A DNA stretch of 64,000 bases from Leptolyngbya subtilissima AS-A7 (GCF_039962255.1 NZ_JAMPKY010000002.1:248001-312000), one strand, 5' to 3'; counted from the first letter of the stretch, positions 33,871-43,610 are shown. Program-made: numbers and translations. The notes: a model not told the origin generated them from the sequence alone.

Positions 33871-35199
33871 CTATTTTGTCACTGGGGCCAAGGCGCTGAC
33901 CGCTCCGTTTTCAGCTGTTCTAACGGGTTCTGTCACGCGCAGCATCAGTATCGCCGCCAGCCCTAGCAAGATGCCTCCCAGAGCCAGAGCCCACAGGCGA
34001 TTGTCTTGCAGCAGGGTCTTCATCACCCAGCCAAACCCCAGCGACATGGCGATCTGAGGCAGCGTGATAAAGCCATTGAAAATCCCCATGTAGACGCCGC
34101 TCTGGCCCTCTGCCAGATCATCCATCAGCAGCGAGTAAGGAATGGCCAGGATGCTGGCCCAAGCGATGCCCAGCCCGACCATCGAAAGCAGCACCGGGTA
34201 GCGGCTGTGCACCAGCAGCAGCGACAGCAGCCCCACCGAGCCCGCCATCAGGCAGCAGGCATGCACCGTTACCCGTCCCCAGCGCTGGCTCAGGGAGGGG
34301 ATGACCCACGACACCCCCAGGCAGACCAGGTTATAGAAGGCCGTACAAAGGCCAGCCCATTCTACGTTGTGGGAGTAGCTGGTCAGGGAGCGATCGGGGC
34401 TGGCCAAAACGTTAAGGGCGATCGCATTGGGCAGATACAAAAAGATGCAGTAGATGCCGGCCCAGCTCAGGGCTTGCACTGCTGCTAGCTGCCGCATCAT
34501 CGGGGGCAGTTCTGCCATTGCCTCGGCGATCGCCCCTAGCATTGGTAGACGATCTTCATCCTCAGTCCGCGCGATCGCTTGAGGGGCTGGCTCATTCACA
34601 GCCCAAAAGGTGGCCACGGAACCCACCAAGCAGACGGCTGCCCCCACCCAGTAAGCTCCCCGAATCACGTCTGGAATGCCCATGTGGGAGACTGGTTCTA
34701 GCTGAAACACATGCTCTAATACCCAGGGCAGCCCCGCCGCGCAGATGGTGCCGAGCCCGATGCAAAACCCCTGTAGCGAGTAGCCGAGGGTACGGTGGGC
34801 CGGTGAAAGCAAATCGCCCACAAAGGGGCGACTGGGGGCAACGCTGACGTTGAGGGCGAGCTGCAACACCCAGTACAGCGCCACCGCCTGAATCAAACTG
34901 GTGGCCAGGGGCATTGCCAGCAGCATCGCCGCCCCAATCACGGCACCGCCTAGGAAATAGGGCTGCCGCTTGCCCCAGCGGCTGACGGTGCGATCGCTGA
35001 GTTCTCCGACAATCGGCTGGGCCAATAGCCCCATCAGCGGTGCCCCCAGCCACAGCAAGGGTAGCTGGCTGGCTTCGGCCCCCAAGCTCTCAAAAACGGC
35101 GCTGGCGTGAGCGGTTTGCAAACCGTTGCCAATCTGCACCCCCCAAAAGCCCAAATTCATGGTGATCAGCAGACGTAGACTGGGGGGCTCAAGGTCCAT
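33871..35199 (-). CDS. MFS transporter, SLC45/GPH-like
   Basis: 442 residues with about twelve helices. MNLGFWGVQIGNGLQ and PLLWLGAPLMGLLAQPIVG followed by ELSDRTVSRWGKRQPYF match the SLC45/glycoside-pentoside-hexuronide type MFS branch, where D-R-x-x-x-x-x-G-R/K-R is the loop 2-3 motif. Such transporters carry sucrose, melibiose or similar sugars with protons; the cyanobacterial members are not characterised. The N-terminal half is better conserved than the end. No sugar-metabolism gene is adjacent. The SDR gene ends 100 bases upstream on the same strand. Confidence 0.85.
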   Translation of the reverse strand: MDLEPPSLRLLITMNLGFWGVQIGNGLQTAHASAVFESLGAEASQLPLLWLGAPLMGLLAQPIVGELSDRTVSRWGKRQPYFLGGAVIGAAMLLAMPLATSLIQAVALYWVLQLALNVSVAPSRPFVGDLLSPAHRTLGYSLQGFCIGLGTICAAGLPWVLEHVFQLEPVSHMGIPDVIRGAYWVGAAVCLVGSVATFWAVNEPAPQAIARTEDEDRLPMLGAIAEAMAELPPMMRQLAAVQALSWAGIYCIFLYLPNAIALNVLASPDRSLTSYSHNVEWAGLCTAFYNLVCLGVSWVIPSLSQRWGRVTVHACCLMAGSVGLLSLLLVHSRYPVLLSMVGLGIAWASILAIPYSLLMDDLAEGQSGVYMGIFNGFITLPQIAMSLGFGWVMKTLLQDNRLWALALGGILLGLAAILMLRVTEPVRTAENGAVSALAPVTK

Positions 35200-35299
35200 G
35201 GCGATCGCGTGGGAGTAAGGGTTAAACCTCGTTTATCCTGCTAGGGGCACAGCACCGAGCACATCTTTCACAAGACGCATTTCGACTGGAGCAAGCCCT

Positions 35300-36103
35300 C
35301 TACGACCCTACGCCAGCCACCGAGCCACCGTCGACTCGGTAATTGGCTCCCACCACAAAGCTCGACTGCTGAGAGCAGAGAAATGCAATTACCGCCGCAA
35401 CCTCTTCGGCTTTGCCCCGGCGCTTAAGCTCTAGGTGAGGCCGCTCTTCGTCGAGAAAAGTGGCGATCGCTTGATCAAGGGTAGTACCCATTTTTTCAGC
35501 CCGCTGCTCCATCATGGTGTCGGTCATTGGAGTGGCAATAAAAGCTGGAGCCACCGAGTTCACCAGCACGCCGTCTTGGGCATAAGCCTTGGACAAGTTT
35601 TTGGCAAAGTTTAATACCCCAGCTTTAGAGGCACAGTAGGGCATTTCATCGATGTAGGGCTGCACCGCATCTTCAGAGGCCACTAGCACCACTCGTCCCC
35701 AGCCTGCCTCTCGCATCGCGGGGATAAACGTGCGGCACACGCGCACAGCGCCCATCAAATTGATGTCTAGCGCCTGTTGCCAATCGTCATCGCCAATGTC
35801 GAGAAAGTCACCCGTAGCCCCAGTAATACCTGCACAATTGACCAAGATATCGACCTGACCAAAGTGGCTCAAAATTTCCTTCTGGGCGGCTTCGATGTCG
35901 GCTAGACTGCGCAGATCGGCCTGCACCGCCAGGGCTTCACCGATCGCACTCACCTCATCGACCGTGTCCTGAAGCTGGGTCGTTGTCTTGTCAATCAGGG
36001 CAACTTTTACCCCTTCATTGGCCAACAGCTTAGCGGTAGCGCGGCCAATGCCAGAATCGCCACCAGTGATGACAGCCACTTTGTCTTTAATGCCAAGCTC
36101 CAT
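35300..36103 (-). CDS. Short-chain dehydrogenase/reductase (SDR)
   Basis: 267 residues. GGDSGIG (14-20) is the cofactor glycine motif, NCAG is at 89-92, and the catalytic triad is S143, Y156 and K160 (YCASK). The segment before strand three ends in ALIDKT, so the acidic residue after strand two fits NAD preference. The family is too broad to name a substrate. A ribosome site GGAG lies just before the ATG 36103. The gene is directly upstream of the MFS gene with a 100-base gap; a functional link is possible but unproven. Confidence 0.88.
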   Translation of the reverse strand: MELGIKDKVAVITGGDSGIGRATAKLLANEGVKVALIDKTTTQLQDTVDEVSAIGEALAVQADLRSLADIEAAQKEILSHFGQVDILVNCAGITGATGDFLDIGDDDWQQALDINLMGAVRVCRTFIPAMREAGWGRVVLVASEDAVQPYIDEMPYCASKAGVLNFAKNLSKAYAQDGVLVNSVAPAFIATPMTDTMMEQRAEKMGTTLDQAIATFLDEERPHLELKRRGKAEEVAAVIAFLCSQQSSFVVGANYRVDGGSVAGVGS

Positions 36104-36482
36104 TAATATCTCCTCAACCTATTCCAAATAAATTTTTATGAACTTTACAATTTTTAACCTCAGAAACAAATCTGTCTATCAACAGAGTGCAGGCTAGAAA
36201 GCAGCATTCGTTAAGGGGTAGTTAAAAAGTCATAACTTGACATTAAAAGATTACAGTCTCCCGATTTTCCCCTTTAAAGCAAGTGCTTAAGTTTGAGTAC
36301 TGGAGGCGGAAAGATCGGCTGATTAGAGTTGCGGCGACTAGTCTTTTTTTCAGACAATCCTTGGACAAGAAGCTGAATATTGTGGTTTGCAGCCTGCTTG
36401 TGCGCTCCACCGCAAACTAACTAAATGAGGCTAAACGAATTGCTCGGCTCCAAAACACTTAACTCCAAAAAATTGATCAAAC
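36104..36482 (-). other. Gene-free, A+T-rich stretch
   Basis: Intergenic region between the SDR start and the csbD terminator. A+T content is clearly higher than in the surroundings and includes a TTGACA near 36237, but no -10 at suitable distance. No coding frame, repeat or RNA structure is evident beyond the terminator listed separately. Confidence 0.45.
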
Positions 36483-36515
36483 AAAAAAGGGAGAGCAGTT
36501 TTAGTGCTCTCCCTT
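36483..36515 (-). terminator. Rho-independent terminator of the csbD-like gene
   Basis: Perfect 11-bp stem (36487-36497 with 36505-36515), loop of seven bases, followed on the minus strand by a run of T's. It lies about 30 bases after the stop of the CsbD gene and ends the transcript cleanly. Confidence 0.85.
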
Positions 36516-36545
36516 CAATGATCTACAACAAATTTTCAGTCAAAA

Positions 36546-36728
36546 CTAGTCAATGATTTTTTTGACTTGATCTTTGACATCCTCTTTGGCATGCTGAGCG
36601 CTAGATTCACCCTGCTTAGACTTACCTTCCACTTCATCAGAAGTGTTGCCGGTTACCTTGCCAGCGGCTTCCTGTGCTTTGCCTTGAATATTTTTGCCGG
36701 TTGCTTCGGCTCTATCTTGAATGCTCAT
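36546..36728 (-). CDS. CsbD family stress protein
   Basis: 60 residues from ATG 36728 (MSIQDRAEATGKNIQGKAQE). AGKVTGNTSDEVEGKSKQGE is the repeated helical motif of CsbD/UPF0337 proteins, which are small, very hydrophilic and induced by general stress in many bacteria. An ATG ten codons earlier is possible but less like the family. A strong terminator follows. The molecular role of CsbD is not known; protection against desiccation or salt is the usual view. The next genes rightward include another membrane protein set that could share such a role. Confidence 0.88.
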   Translation of the reverse strand: MSIQDRAEATGKNIQGKAQEAAGKVTGNTSDEVEGKSKQGESSAQHAKEDVKDQVKKIID

Positions 36729-37371
36729 TGGTGAATCCTCTATTTCTTCACTTTTCACCTTTACAGCTTAAGAACCGAATTGGTAGACACCATCCGCCAG
36801 CAGGAACACTTTGCTTCAGCGGCATCGGATCGTGGTGCTGTTGAAAAGATGGTGTGATCTAGTCCGATAGGGCGAGCTAGCTAGCAGAGGCTAAGGTCTT
36901 TGCTGGGCAAGGGTCAGGATTCTAAATTTTTGCGGTGCCAGACTGGGTTGGGGGGCGATCGCTCTTCCCCAGGGCTAACCCACCATTGGCCATATCCTAG
37001 ACCCAGACAAGCTTACGCTCACATATTATCCCCCTAAAGAGTTAGGCAGCGGGATAGATGCTTTATGTCGACTAATAGAGTTTGATGTAAGCCTAGAGGC
37101 TGTATCGTTGTCCTGAGATATCTAGAGTTGCGACTCAGACTACTCAGATTTTTTCATTTATAACTCTATTTTTTGTGTGGCTTCAGCCTGGCCTTGTTCC
37201 ATCGGTTTTATATTCCGAAGAACTAGGAGCGATCGCCCAAGCTGATTCTCACACATAGCCTTCTAGTCTTTGGCAGACCAAACTGCATTCTCAGTATCTC
37301 CACTAACAGTTACTAGAAACGAGTAGACCAAGCGGCATCGAGACAGTTGCAATTCTCAAAGGAACAGTACC
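36729..37371 (+). other. Long intergenic region before the repeat-protein gene
   Basis: 643 bases separating the leftward csbD gene from the rightward 1024-residue gene. It must hold the promoters of both. A HIP1-like site is at about 37229, and an AAAGGA ribosome site at 37358-37363 precedes the GTG start at 37372 by eight bases. I see no gene or RNA family here. Such length in front of a single large gene hints at a regulated leader. Confidence 0.5.
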
Positions 37372-40300
37372 GTGATTGAGCACATTGGATTAAACCTATT
37401 AAGTGGCCCTCTGGCCCAGGTAGTGGCTCCAGGAGTTACCACCCCTGAAGAGGCCTCCCTAATTTTTTCTGGCCCCCAGTTTTTTATCGCCCTACTTTCG
37501 GGCGTGATTTTGGCCTTTGGCTTCCAACTTTTGCTAACCAACCTGTCGGTCGCCGCTGGCCTCACCTACATCGGCCAGTCTTCATCGAGTAGCAGCAGTA
37601 GCAGCAGCTCTGGTAGCGGTGACAAAAAAATTGCCACCAAATTTGGCCTTTGGACCTTAATCACGGTTAGTTTGGCCCTCTTTTTTGCCTGCTTTTTAGC
37701 CGTCAAGCTCAGCCTTTACAGCAGTGCGCTGCTTGGGGCCATTACCGGTTTGGTGGTGTGGGGCACCTACTTTTGCCTGCTGTTTTGGTTCAGCTCAACC
37801 ACCGTTGGGTCGCTAATTGGGTCGGTGGTTAAGACTGCCACCTCTAGTTTTCAGTCGCTGATGGGGGCTGCTACCGGGGCCATGGGTGCCAAGATGGCTA
37901 GCAACCAGCTGATCGAGACCGCCGAAGCCACCGCTGCCGCTGTGCGCCGCGAACTCACTGCCGGTTGGTCAGGTAAAGATATCAAAGACACTCTGCAAGA
38001 GTACGTTACTTCTCTCGCCTCCCCTTCTTTAGATATCGAAGGGTTAGAAGCTGAGTTTGAGCGCCTGCTCCGCGAGTCTGATCTGACTTCGATTGCCGAT
38101 CGCGACACCCTATCTCAGCTCAACCGCGACAGCTTCGAGAAGCTGGTCAGCAGCCGCACCGACCTCTCCCGCAAAGAAGCCAGCCGCATTGCCGATCGCC
38201 TCTATGGAACCTGGAGCAAGGCCCTGGGTAAAGCTTCCGGCGGCGACAGCTTGGGTGAACTGGTCAACTACCTCAAGTCAGCCCACCCAGAGGAACTGTT
38301 GGCCGAATCACTGGGCAGCCGCCTAGACGAGTTTCTTGGCGAAATGCGCCAGCAGCGTAAGGGTAAGGAGGCTAAGACTAACCCGCTCAACCAGGGGCTA
38401 ACCACCTTGATGGGTGTTGTGATGGGTCGAGCCGACCTCTCTGACCTAGACGTGCAAAAAATTAGCGATCGCTTCAAGCAGCTTAAGAACGAGGTCACCA
38501 GCCAGGTTGACACGGTCACCAGCGAGGTAAGCGGCAGCGATCGCTACAGTGTGGTCAGAGCCGACGTTGAGACCTACCTGCTCAACGCCTACCCATGGCA
38601 GCTCAATACCCAGCGCATGCAGAAAGAGTTTTGGGATGTCATCTACGATCCCTTTGCCGACCCCGGTCTGATGCGCCAAGAGCTAATGAACTTGGATCAA
38701 TCATTCTTCGCCGAGCTTTTGGCTTCGCGGGGGCTGCTAACTAAGAGCGAAATTGCCGAGGTCTCGCGCCAGCTCGAAGTCGTGCGGACCCAAGCCCTGG
38801 GCGAAGTTTCTGAGCGCTATCGTCTCGAAGCGGCTAAGGATGCACAGACCAAGGTCTATACTTTCCTGCGTCAAACTCCGCGCGAAGAGCTGCTATCTGA
38901 AACGGGTGCCAGCGCCTTTAGCATCCTGCTAGACGATCCCTACGCCGATGCTGATGACCTGCAAGAGCGGTTCTCCCCCTTTACTTATGAGGCTCTTACT
39001 CAGACCCTGAGCACCCGTGGCGACCTGAGTGAGGCAGAGATACAGGCTGTTGCCAGCCGTTTAGAAGGGGTGATGAACAACGTGCGGGCTGATGCCGCTG
39101 GGCTGCAATCTGCGGCCAAATCCCGAGTTGAGAACCAATGGATGGGGTTGCAGCACTATCTGCAAAACACCAACAAAGCTGAGCTTAACCCTGAGGGCAT
39201 CAAGGCCGACATTGCTACCCTGCTGCACGAACCCGATGCTGGCGTGCATCGCCTGCGTCAGCGCCTGGCCCAGTTCGATCGCGACACCCTAGTGCAATTG
39301 CTCAACCAGCGTCAAGACCTCTCCGAAGCTGAGATCAACCGCACCCTCGACCAAGTTGAATCGACCTGGTACAAGACGGTTAATGCGCCCGGCGCACTAA
39401 CGGCCCAGGCCAAGGCTAAGTACGACGAAGCCACCAGTGCGATCGAGCGCTATCTGCTCGAAACCGGCAAGCCCGAGCTCAACCCCGAGGGCATTAAGCG
39501 CGACCTAGAGTTGCTGGTGAACAATCCTCAGGCGGGGATGGGGGCCATGCGCGATCGCCTGTCGGCCATGGACCGCGACACCTTGGTGCAGTTGCTCAGC
39601 CAGCGTGAAGACCTCAGCGAGGCAGAAGCCAATCGCATTATTGACGATGTGCTGGGTACCGTTCGCGATATTCTGCACATGCCTCAGCGGCTAGCTCGTC
39701 GGGCCCAGGCCCAGGTTGTCTCCTTCGAGACGGCTTTGGAAGACTACCTGCGCAACACCGATAAAGCAGCGCTGAATCCTGATGACATTAAGCGCGATCT
39801 TAAGCTGCTGCTCAACGATCCCCGCCTAGGGGCCGAGCGTCTGCAAGCTCGCCTGTCGAGAATCGACCGCGATACCGTTGTGGCTCTACTGGCCCAGCGC
39901 CCCGATATGACCCAGGCTGAAGCTGAGGCCGCTGTCGACCAGGTGCTGTCGGTGCGGAACCAGGTCGTCACCCAAATTCGCAATGTGCAGGCGCGGGTTA
40001 CGTCGGTTGTGAGCGGCATTATGTCCCGAGTTCGCAACTATCTCGACTCCCTAGGTCGCCCCGAACTCAACTACTACGGCATCCGCCGCGACTTACAGCA
40101 GCTTTTAGATGACCCTCAAGCAGGTTTTGAGTCTCTTAAAGTGCGCCTTGGTCAGGTCGATCGCGGCACCCTAGTGGCGCTCATGAGTTCCCACGATGCG
40201 ATCTCAGAGACCGATGCCAACCGCATCATCGACCAGATCGAAGATGTCCGTAACAGTGCTCTAAGCAAAGCCGAACAGCTCGAACATGCGGTTGAGAGCC

Positions 40301-40446
40301 GCTTGAGCGAGATCAAGCACCAGGCCTACCAGCAGGTGGAAGACACCCGTAAAACCGCCGCCGCTGCCTCCTGGTGGATCTTTGCTACCGCTACGATTTC
40401 AGCCATCTTTGCTGCTATCGGCGGCGGTTGGGCAGCCGGGACCTAG
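37372..40446 (+). CDS. Large repetitive membrane protein of unknown function
   Basis: 1024 residues, starting at GTG 37372 with a good ribosome site. Residues 1-165 hold three hydrophobic segments (about 36-60, 91-115 and 118-142), with a run of 11 serines at 70-80 and a Gly-rich patch (GAATGAMGAK). From about 195 onward come roughly eight helical modules; the last four (from about 586, 684, 782 and 879) have a period near 98 residues and share LNPEGIKRDLxLLLNxP, RLxxxDRDTLVxLLxQR, DLSEAEANRIIDQV patterns. A final hydrophobic helix (about 1000-1020) ends the protein. So both ends are probably in the membrane and the helical repeats form a long soluble arm. I know no assigned function. The gene ends with a strong hairpin terminator. 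Confidence 0.8.
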   Translation: MIEHIGLNLLSGPLAQVVAPGVTTPEEASLIFSGPQFFIALLSGVILAFGFQLLLTNLSVAAGLTYIGQSSSSSSSSSSSGSGDKKIATKFGLWTLITVSLALFFACFLAVKLSLYSSALLGAITGLVVWGTYFCLLFWFSSTTVGSLIGSVVKTATSSFQSLMGAATGAMGAKMASNQLIETAEATAAAVRRELTAGWSGKDIKDTLQEYVTSLASPSLDIEGLEAEFERLLRESDLTSIADRDTLSQLNRDSFEKLVSSRTDLSRKEASRIADRLYGTWSKALGKASGGDSLGELVNYLKSAHPEELLAESLGSRLDEFLGEMRQQRKGKEAKTNPLNQGLTTLMGVVMGRADLSDLDVQKISDRFKQLKNEVTSQVDTVTSEVSGSDRYSVVRADVETYLLNAYPWQLNTQRMQKEFWDVIYDPFADPGLMRQELMNLDQSFFAELLASRGLLTKSEIAEVSRQLEVVRTQALGEVSERYRLEAAKDAQTKVYTFLRQTPREELLSETGASAFSILLDDPYADADDLQERFSPFTYEALTQTLSTRGDLSEAEIQAVASRLEGVMNNVRADAAGLQSAAKSRVENQWMGLQHYLQNTNKAELNPEGIKADIATLLHEPDAGVHRLRQRLAQFDRDTLVQLLNQRQDLSEAEINRTLDQVESTWYKTVNAPGALTAQAKAKYDEATSAIERYLLETGKPELNPEGIKRDLELLVNNPQAGMGAMRDRLSAMDRDTLVQLLSQREDLSEAEANRIIDDVLGTVRDILHMPQRLARRAQAQVVSFETALEDYLRNTDKAALNPDDIKRDLKLLLNDPRLGAERLQARLSRIDRDTVVALLAQRPDMTQAEAEAAVDQVLSVRNQVVTQIRNVQARVTSVVSGIMSRVRNYLDSLGRPELNYYGIRRDLQQLLDDPQAGFESLKVRLGQVDRGTLVALMSSHDAISETDANRIIDQIEDVRNSALSKAEQLEHAVESRLSEIKHQAYQQVEDTRKTAAAASWWIFATATISAIFAAIGGGWAAGT

Positions 40447-40477
40447 ATACAGCTAGATACAAAGCACCGACAGATAG

Positions 40478-40511
40478 GGGCGATCGCGTTAGTAGCGCGA
40501 TCGCCCTTTTT
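40478..40511 (+). terminator. Rho-independent terminator after the repeat-protein gene
   Basis: Perfect 11-bp stem GGGCGATCGCG (40478-40488 with 40496-40506) plus a TTTTT run (40507-40511). Both arms contain HIP1 octamer-like sequence, so the terminator is built from the genome's own repeat word. Confidence 0.85.
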
Positions 40512-40563
40512 ATTGCTCACGTCAATGCAAGCTAGCCAACAATGAATTGCATAGGTCTAAGTG

Positions 40564-40734
40564 GGCGTCTGAAAGTTCCGTTTCTTAGTGCATCCTTCTA
40601 AAAAGCGAGACTTTTACTTACTTCTCAAACAGTTAGTGAGGTATAGAGGGCGTCTGAAAAGTTCCGTTTCTTAGTGCATCCTTGTAAAAAGCGAGACTTT
40701 TACTTACTTCTCAAACAGTTAGTGAGGTATAGAG
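40564..40734. repeat. Tandem duplication of an 85/86-base unit
   Basis: Two head-to-tail copies, 40564-40648 and 40649-40734, both starting GGCGTCTGAAA and ending GGTATAGAG. They differ by one inserted A and one base (CTTCTA versus CTTGTA). The near identity indicates a recent duplication. No terminal inverted repeat or coding content is seen. Confidence 0.9.
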
Positions 40735-41068
40735 ATTGTCCTGAAAGCTTTGATATCTAAGTAGTAGACTTGGCCTCACGCATCAAAGAATGCTGTAGGC
40801 AGGCTTGAGACAGTCTAATTTTCCATCCTGGAGAGCGATCGCAGCGGCAGCATTACTAAGGCATCCCAGAGCGTCAGACTTCACTCCCAGAGCCATCTTC
40901 GGTCATACCAGTTAGGACACTCTGGGTAACCTCTTGGAGCAATGACTGTACACCAGTGCACAGGCCCAAATTTTGTCGGTAGTGATAACTATAGACTTAA
41001 GCGTAGTTATGAACGCCCTATTGCAGCAGTTGATTTAGTTAAGACACCTTGATAGGCGGAATCCTCTG

Positions 41069-41097
41069 GTAGGGGCATTGCACTGCAATGCCCCTAC
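41069..41097. repeat. GTAGGGGC palindromic repeat
   Basis: GTAGGGGCATTGCA and its exact complement flank one central base. It belongs to the dispersed cyanobacterial palindromes that start GTAGGGGC and end GCCCCTAC; a second member is at 44153-44180. Confidence 0.8.
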
Positions 41098-41160
41098 GTC
41101 GAACCTGTTCTAATCCAATGGACATTTGCAATATATCCAATTCAGCCATAGCAACATACC

Positions 41161-41198
41161 AAAAAAGAGGCTCTGGTCGCGACCAGAGCCTCTTTTTT
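41161..41198 (-). terminator. Perfect 38-base palindrome, terminator of glgC
   Basis: Nineteen bases pair with the next nineteen without a single mismatch (AAAAAAGAGGCTCTGGTCG and complement), giving a hairpin with T's at either end. It is 28 bases after the glgC stop on the minus strand and can work in both directions. Confidence 0.9.
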
Positions 41199-41226
41199 GT
41201 GGCTTACACTACTTAGCTAGCTCAGC

Positions 41227-42516
41227 CTAAATAATCGTGTCGTCAGGGATAACGGCTCCCCGTAGAATAACAACAATACCGCTGCGAATGTAAAATCCCT
41301 CATCTTCGCGCTCGGCCTCTTCAACACGGTCTTTATTGAGAATTTTTACGTTGCAACCAATGCGAGCATTCTTATCGACAATGGCATGCTGAATGGTAGT
41401 GTTGGCACCAATGCCAAGGGGAACTCTAGCCGTGTCACAACTACCACGGCGCTCAAAGTTGTCTTGGTAATAATCAGCCCCCATAATCAAGCTGTCTTGA
41501 ATGGTGCAGCCCGATTCAATGCGAGAGCGAATACCAATAATTGAGTTGGTAATGCTGCACTCTTTAAGAATGCAGCCCTCGCTAATCATCGACTCAGTGA
41601 TATCACACTTAAGGTGTTTGGTAGGCGGCAGATAGCGAGCGCGAGTGTAGATAGGGGCCGACTCATCGTAAAAGCTAAACAGCGGGTTAGGCTGCTTGAC
41701 CAAAGCCAAATTAGCGTTAAAGAACGACTCAATTGTCCCAATATCTTCCCAATAGTCGTTAAAGAGATAGGCCTGCACATTGTGATCTTTTGCAGAATTT
41801 GGAATAATCTCTTTACCAAAATCAGGTGATTCGGGTTTCTGTTTAAGCAGATCGATCAACACGTCTCGCTTAAACAAATAGATGCCCATAGAGGCAATGT
41901 AGGGCTTTTCTTTAGCCCCTTCTGCAGAAAGGCCAAGGGTGGTCGTATCGACCTGCATCTCCTTGAGGGCATCACCCTTGGGCTTTTCGCTAAAGTTGAT
42001 GATGCGACCCGAATCGTCAATTTTCATTAACCCAAAGCTGGAGGCGTGAGCTTCATCGACCGGCAGCACCGACAGGGTAATGTCAGCATTGGTGCGTCGA
42101 TGATGCTCCACAAAATCGCTGTAGTCCATGCGATATAGGTGGTCGCCCGACAAGATTAAATACTCGTCTACATCCATGTCTTCAAAGCGCGGCAGATACT
42201 GTCGCACGGCATCGGCAGTACCCTGAAACCAGTCTAAATTTTCTGGGGTTTGCTGGGCTGCCAATACTTCTACAAAACCTTGCTGAAAGCCTGAAAAACT
42301 ATAGGCCCGAGAAATATGTGCATTCAGTGAAGCCGAGTTGAACTGAGTGAGAACGTAAATTTTTGAGATACCTGAGTTGATGCAGTTGCTAATGGGAATA
42401 TCAATTAGCCTGTGTTTGCCACCTAGGGGCACCGCCGGCTTGGCCCGGGTCTTGGTCAGGGGATAGAGACGGGTTCCAGCACCGCCGCCCAGCACAATAC
42501 CTAATACTTTATTCAC
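41227..42516 (-). CDS. glgC: Glucose-1-phosphate adenylyltransferase (ADP-glucose pyrophosphorylase)
   Basis: 429 residues, canonical for cyanobacteria. N-terminal catalytic domain with [18 protein letters not shown] and [26 protein letters not shown] for the catalytic aspartate, and FSEKPKG; C-terminal beta-helix with [20 protein letters not shown] and the allosteric [11 protein letters not shown] lysine region. It makes ADP-glucose, the committed step of glycogen synthesis, and in cyanobacteria is activated by 3-phosphoglycerate and inhibited by phosphate. The gene is monocistronic between a long leader and the 38-base palindromic terminator. Confidence 0.97.
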   Translation of the reverse strand: MNKVLGIVLGGGAGTRLYPLTKTRAKPAVPLGGKHRLIDIPISNCINSGISKIYVLTQFNSASLNAHISRAYSFSGFQQGFVEVLAAQQTPENLDWFQGTADAVRQYLPRFEDMDVDEYLILSGDHLYRMDYSDFVEHHRRTNADITLSVLPVDEAHASSFGLMKIDDSGRIINFSEKPKGDALKEMQVDTTTLGLSAEGAKEKPYIASMGIYLFKRDVLIDLLKQKPESPDFGKEIIPNSAKDHNVQAYLFNDYWEDIGTIESFFNANLALVKQPNPLFSFYDESAPIYTRARYLPPTKHLKCDITESMISEGCILKECSITNSIIGIRSRIESGCTIQDSLIMGADYYQDNFERRGSCDTARVPLGIGANTTIQHAIVDKNARIGCNVKILNKDRVEEAEREDEGFYIRSGIVVILRGAVIPDDTII

Positions 42517-42905
42517 AGCATCTCCTTAAATCACGCTCGATCGCCACGACAACTAACCGCCCAACTCACCCACCAAAGGGCGATCGCCGCTTGGCAGCTT
42601 TTCCTAGGGTGGAGTATTACCCCATTTGAGGCATACACCTAAGGGCAGAATTGCTAAGGTGAGCTGCTTGCTTTTTGTAAATGAAAAATTTAATAATGTT
42701 CTTATTGCCTCTTTTACACTTTTTGTCCCTACCAGTAGGGTTGTTTAAGTCTCTTTTAGACATCTCAATACGTTGCACCGCATCTACCTCTTTAGGTGTT
42801 TTAGTTTGTGTCTCTGTGTAGATGGCCACATCCAAACAACGTCATAAATTGGGGACAAGATTTATCAACCCCTAGCGTTGTCCTACAGAGAGGTAAAGAG
42901 TTTCC
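42517..42905 (-). other. Gene-free stretch, A+T-rich
   Basis: Divergent promoter region between glgC (leftward) and the small membrane protein gene (rightward). A+T-rich around 42670-42730. Only spurious short open frames are found, with no family match. Confidence 0.45.
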
Positions 42906-43574
42906 ATGTCCTACACTAATGAACCCGGCGCTTATAGAGAAGAGCCTGTTGCTTACGGCACCGCCCCAGGCCAGCGCATAGCAGACGCAGCGCCCGTTGC
43001 CGTCACCGGCTACCATGACCTGGTACGCTGGGGTCCAATTATTGCCGGTCTAGTTGTGGCGATCGCCACTCAGCTCGTGCTTACTGCCTTAGGTGCGGCC
43101 GTGGGCCTCACCAATATAGCTGGCTCAGATGCTGCCCAAAGTAACGCTGGCGACGTTGGTACTGCCGTAGGCATCTGGTCGATTATCAGCCTGCTGATTG
43201 CCTTGTTCTTAGGCGGCTACGTTACCTCTCGCGCCTGCGGCCCCATGAACCGCAAAACCGCTTTGCTCAACGGCGCTATTTTGTGGGCAACCACCCTGGC
43301 CGTCAGCGCCTGGCTGCTTTCGAGTGGCGTAGCTGGTGCTTTTGGTCTAGTAGCCCAAGGAGCCGACGCCGTTGTTAATCAGGTGCCCACCGATGCTCTG
43401 CCCAATGCCGCTGACCCCAACGTGAGTCAAGAGCAAGCCCAAAACATTGCTGGCAATGCTGCCAAGGTTGGTTGGTCATTTGCTCTAGGGTCTCTGCTGG
43501 GCCTAGTGGCTTCCCTTGCTGGTGCCGCTACCGGTGCTCGTAGCCCTCGCACCTATGGCGCTCCCCCTCGCTAA
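42906..43574 (+). CDS. Four-helix membrane protein, YrzE/TIGR04086-like
   Basis: 222 residues. The N-terminal 35 residues are soluble (MSYTNEPGAYREEPVAYGTA), then RWGPIIAGLVVAIATQLVLT starts the first of four membrane helices; IISLLIALFLGGYVTSRA, LLNGAILWATTLAVSAWLL and a last helix with GLVASLAGAATGAR follow. This layout and the R-W-G-x-I-x-A-G start match the small family annotated as YrzE or PhnA-like membrane proteins, common in cyanobacteria and alphaproteobacteria and linked by co-occurrence to envelope stress. Function unknown. It ends with a clear hairpin terminator. Confidence 0.72.
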   Translation: MSYTNEPGAYREEPVAYGTAPGQRIADAAPVAVTGYHDLVRWGPIIAGLVVAIATQLVLTALGAAVGLTNIAGSDAAQSNAGDVGTAVGIWSIISLLIALFLGGYVTSRACGPMNRKTALLNGAILWATTLAVSAWLLSSGVAGAFGLVAQGADAVVNQVPTDALPNAADPNVSQEQAQNIAGNAAKVGWSFALGSLLGLVASLAGAATGARSPRTYGAPPR

Positions 43575-43610
43575 CAACGCCCGCGGTTAATTGCCAACAC
43601 AGCAGACAGT

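Larger units (their letters stand above)
40512..41160 (+). other. Gene-free stretch rich in repeats
   Basis: Apart from the tandem duplication (40564-40734) and palindrome (41069-41097) listed separately, nothing here looks coding. The mosaic of repeats suggests decayed mobile DNA, although no transposase remnant can be recognised. Confidence 0.45.

Noticed and set aside
40512..41160. Insertion sequence remnant
   Set aside because: Repeats exist, but I find no transposase fragment, terminal inverted repeat pair or target-site duplication.
42617..42835. 72-codon minus-strand frame between glgC and the YrzE-like gene
   Set aside because: A+T-rich intergenic DNA, Lys/Asn-rich product without any conserved motif; most likely promoter DNA.
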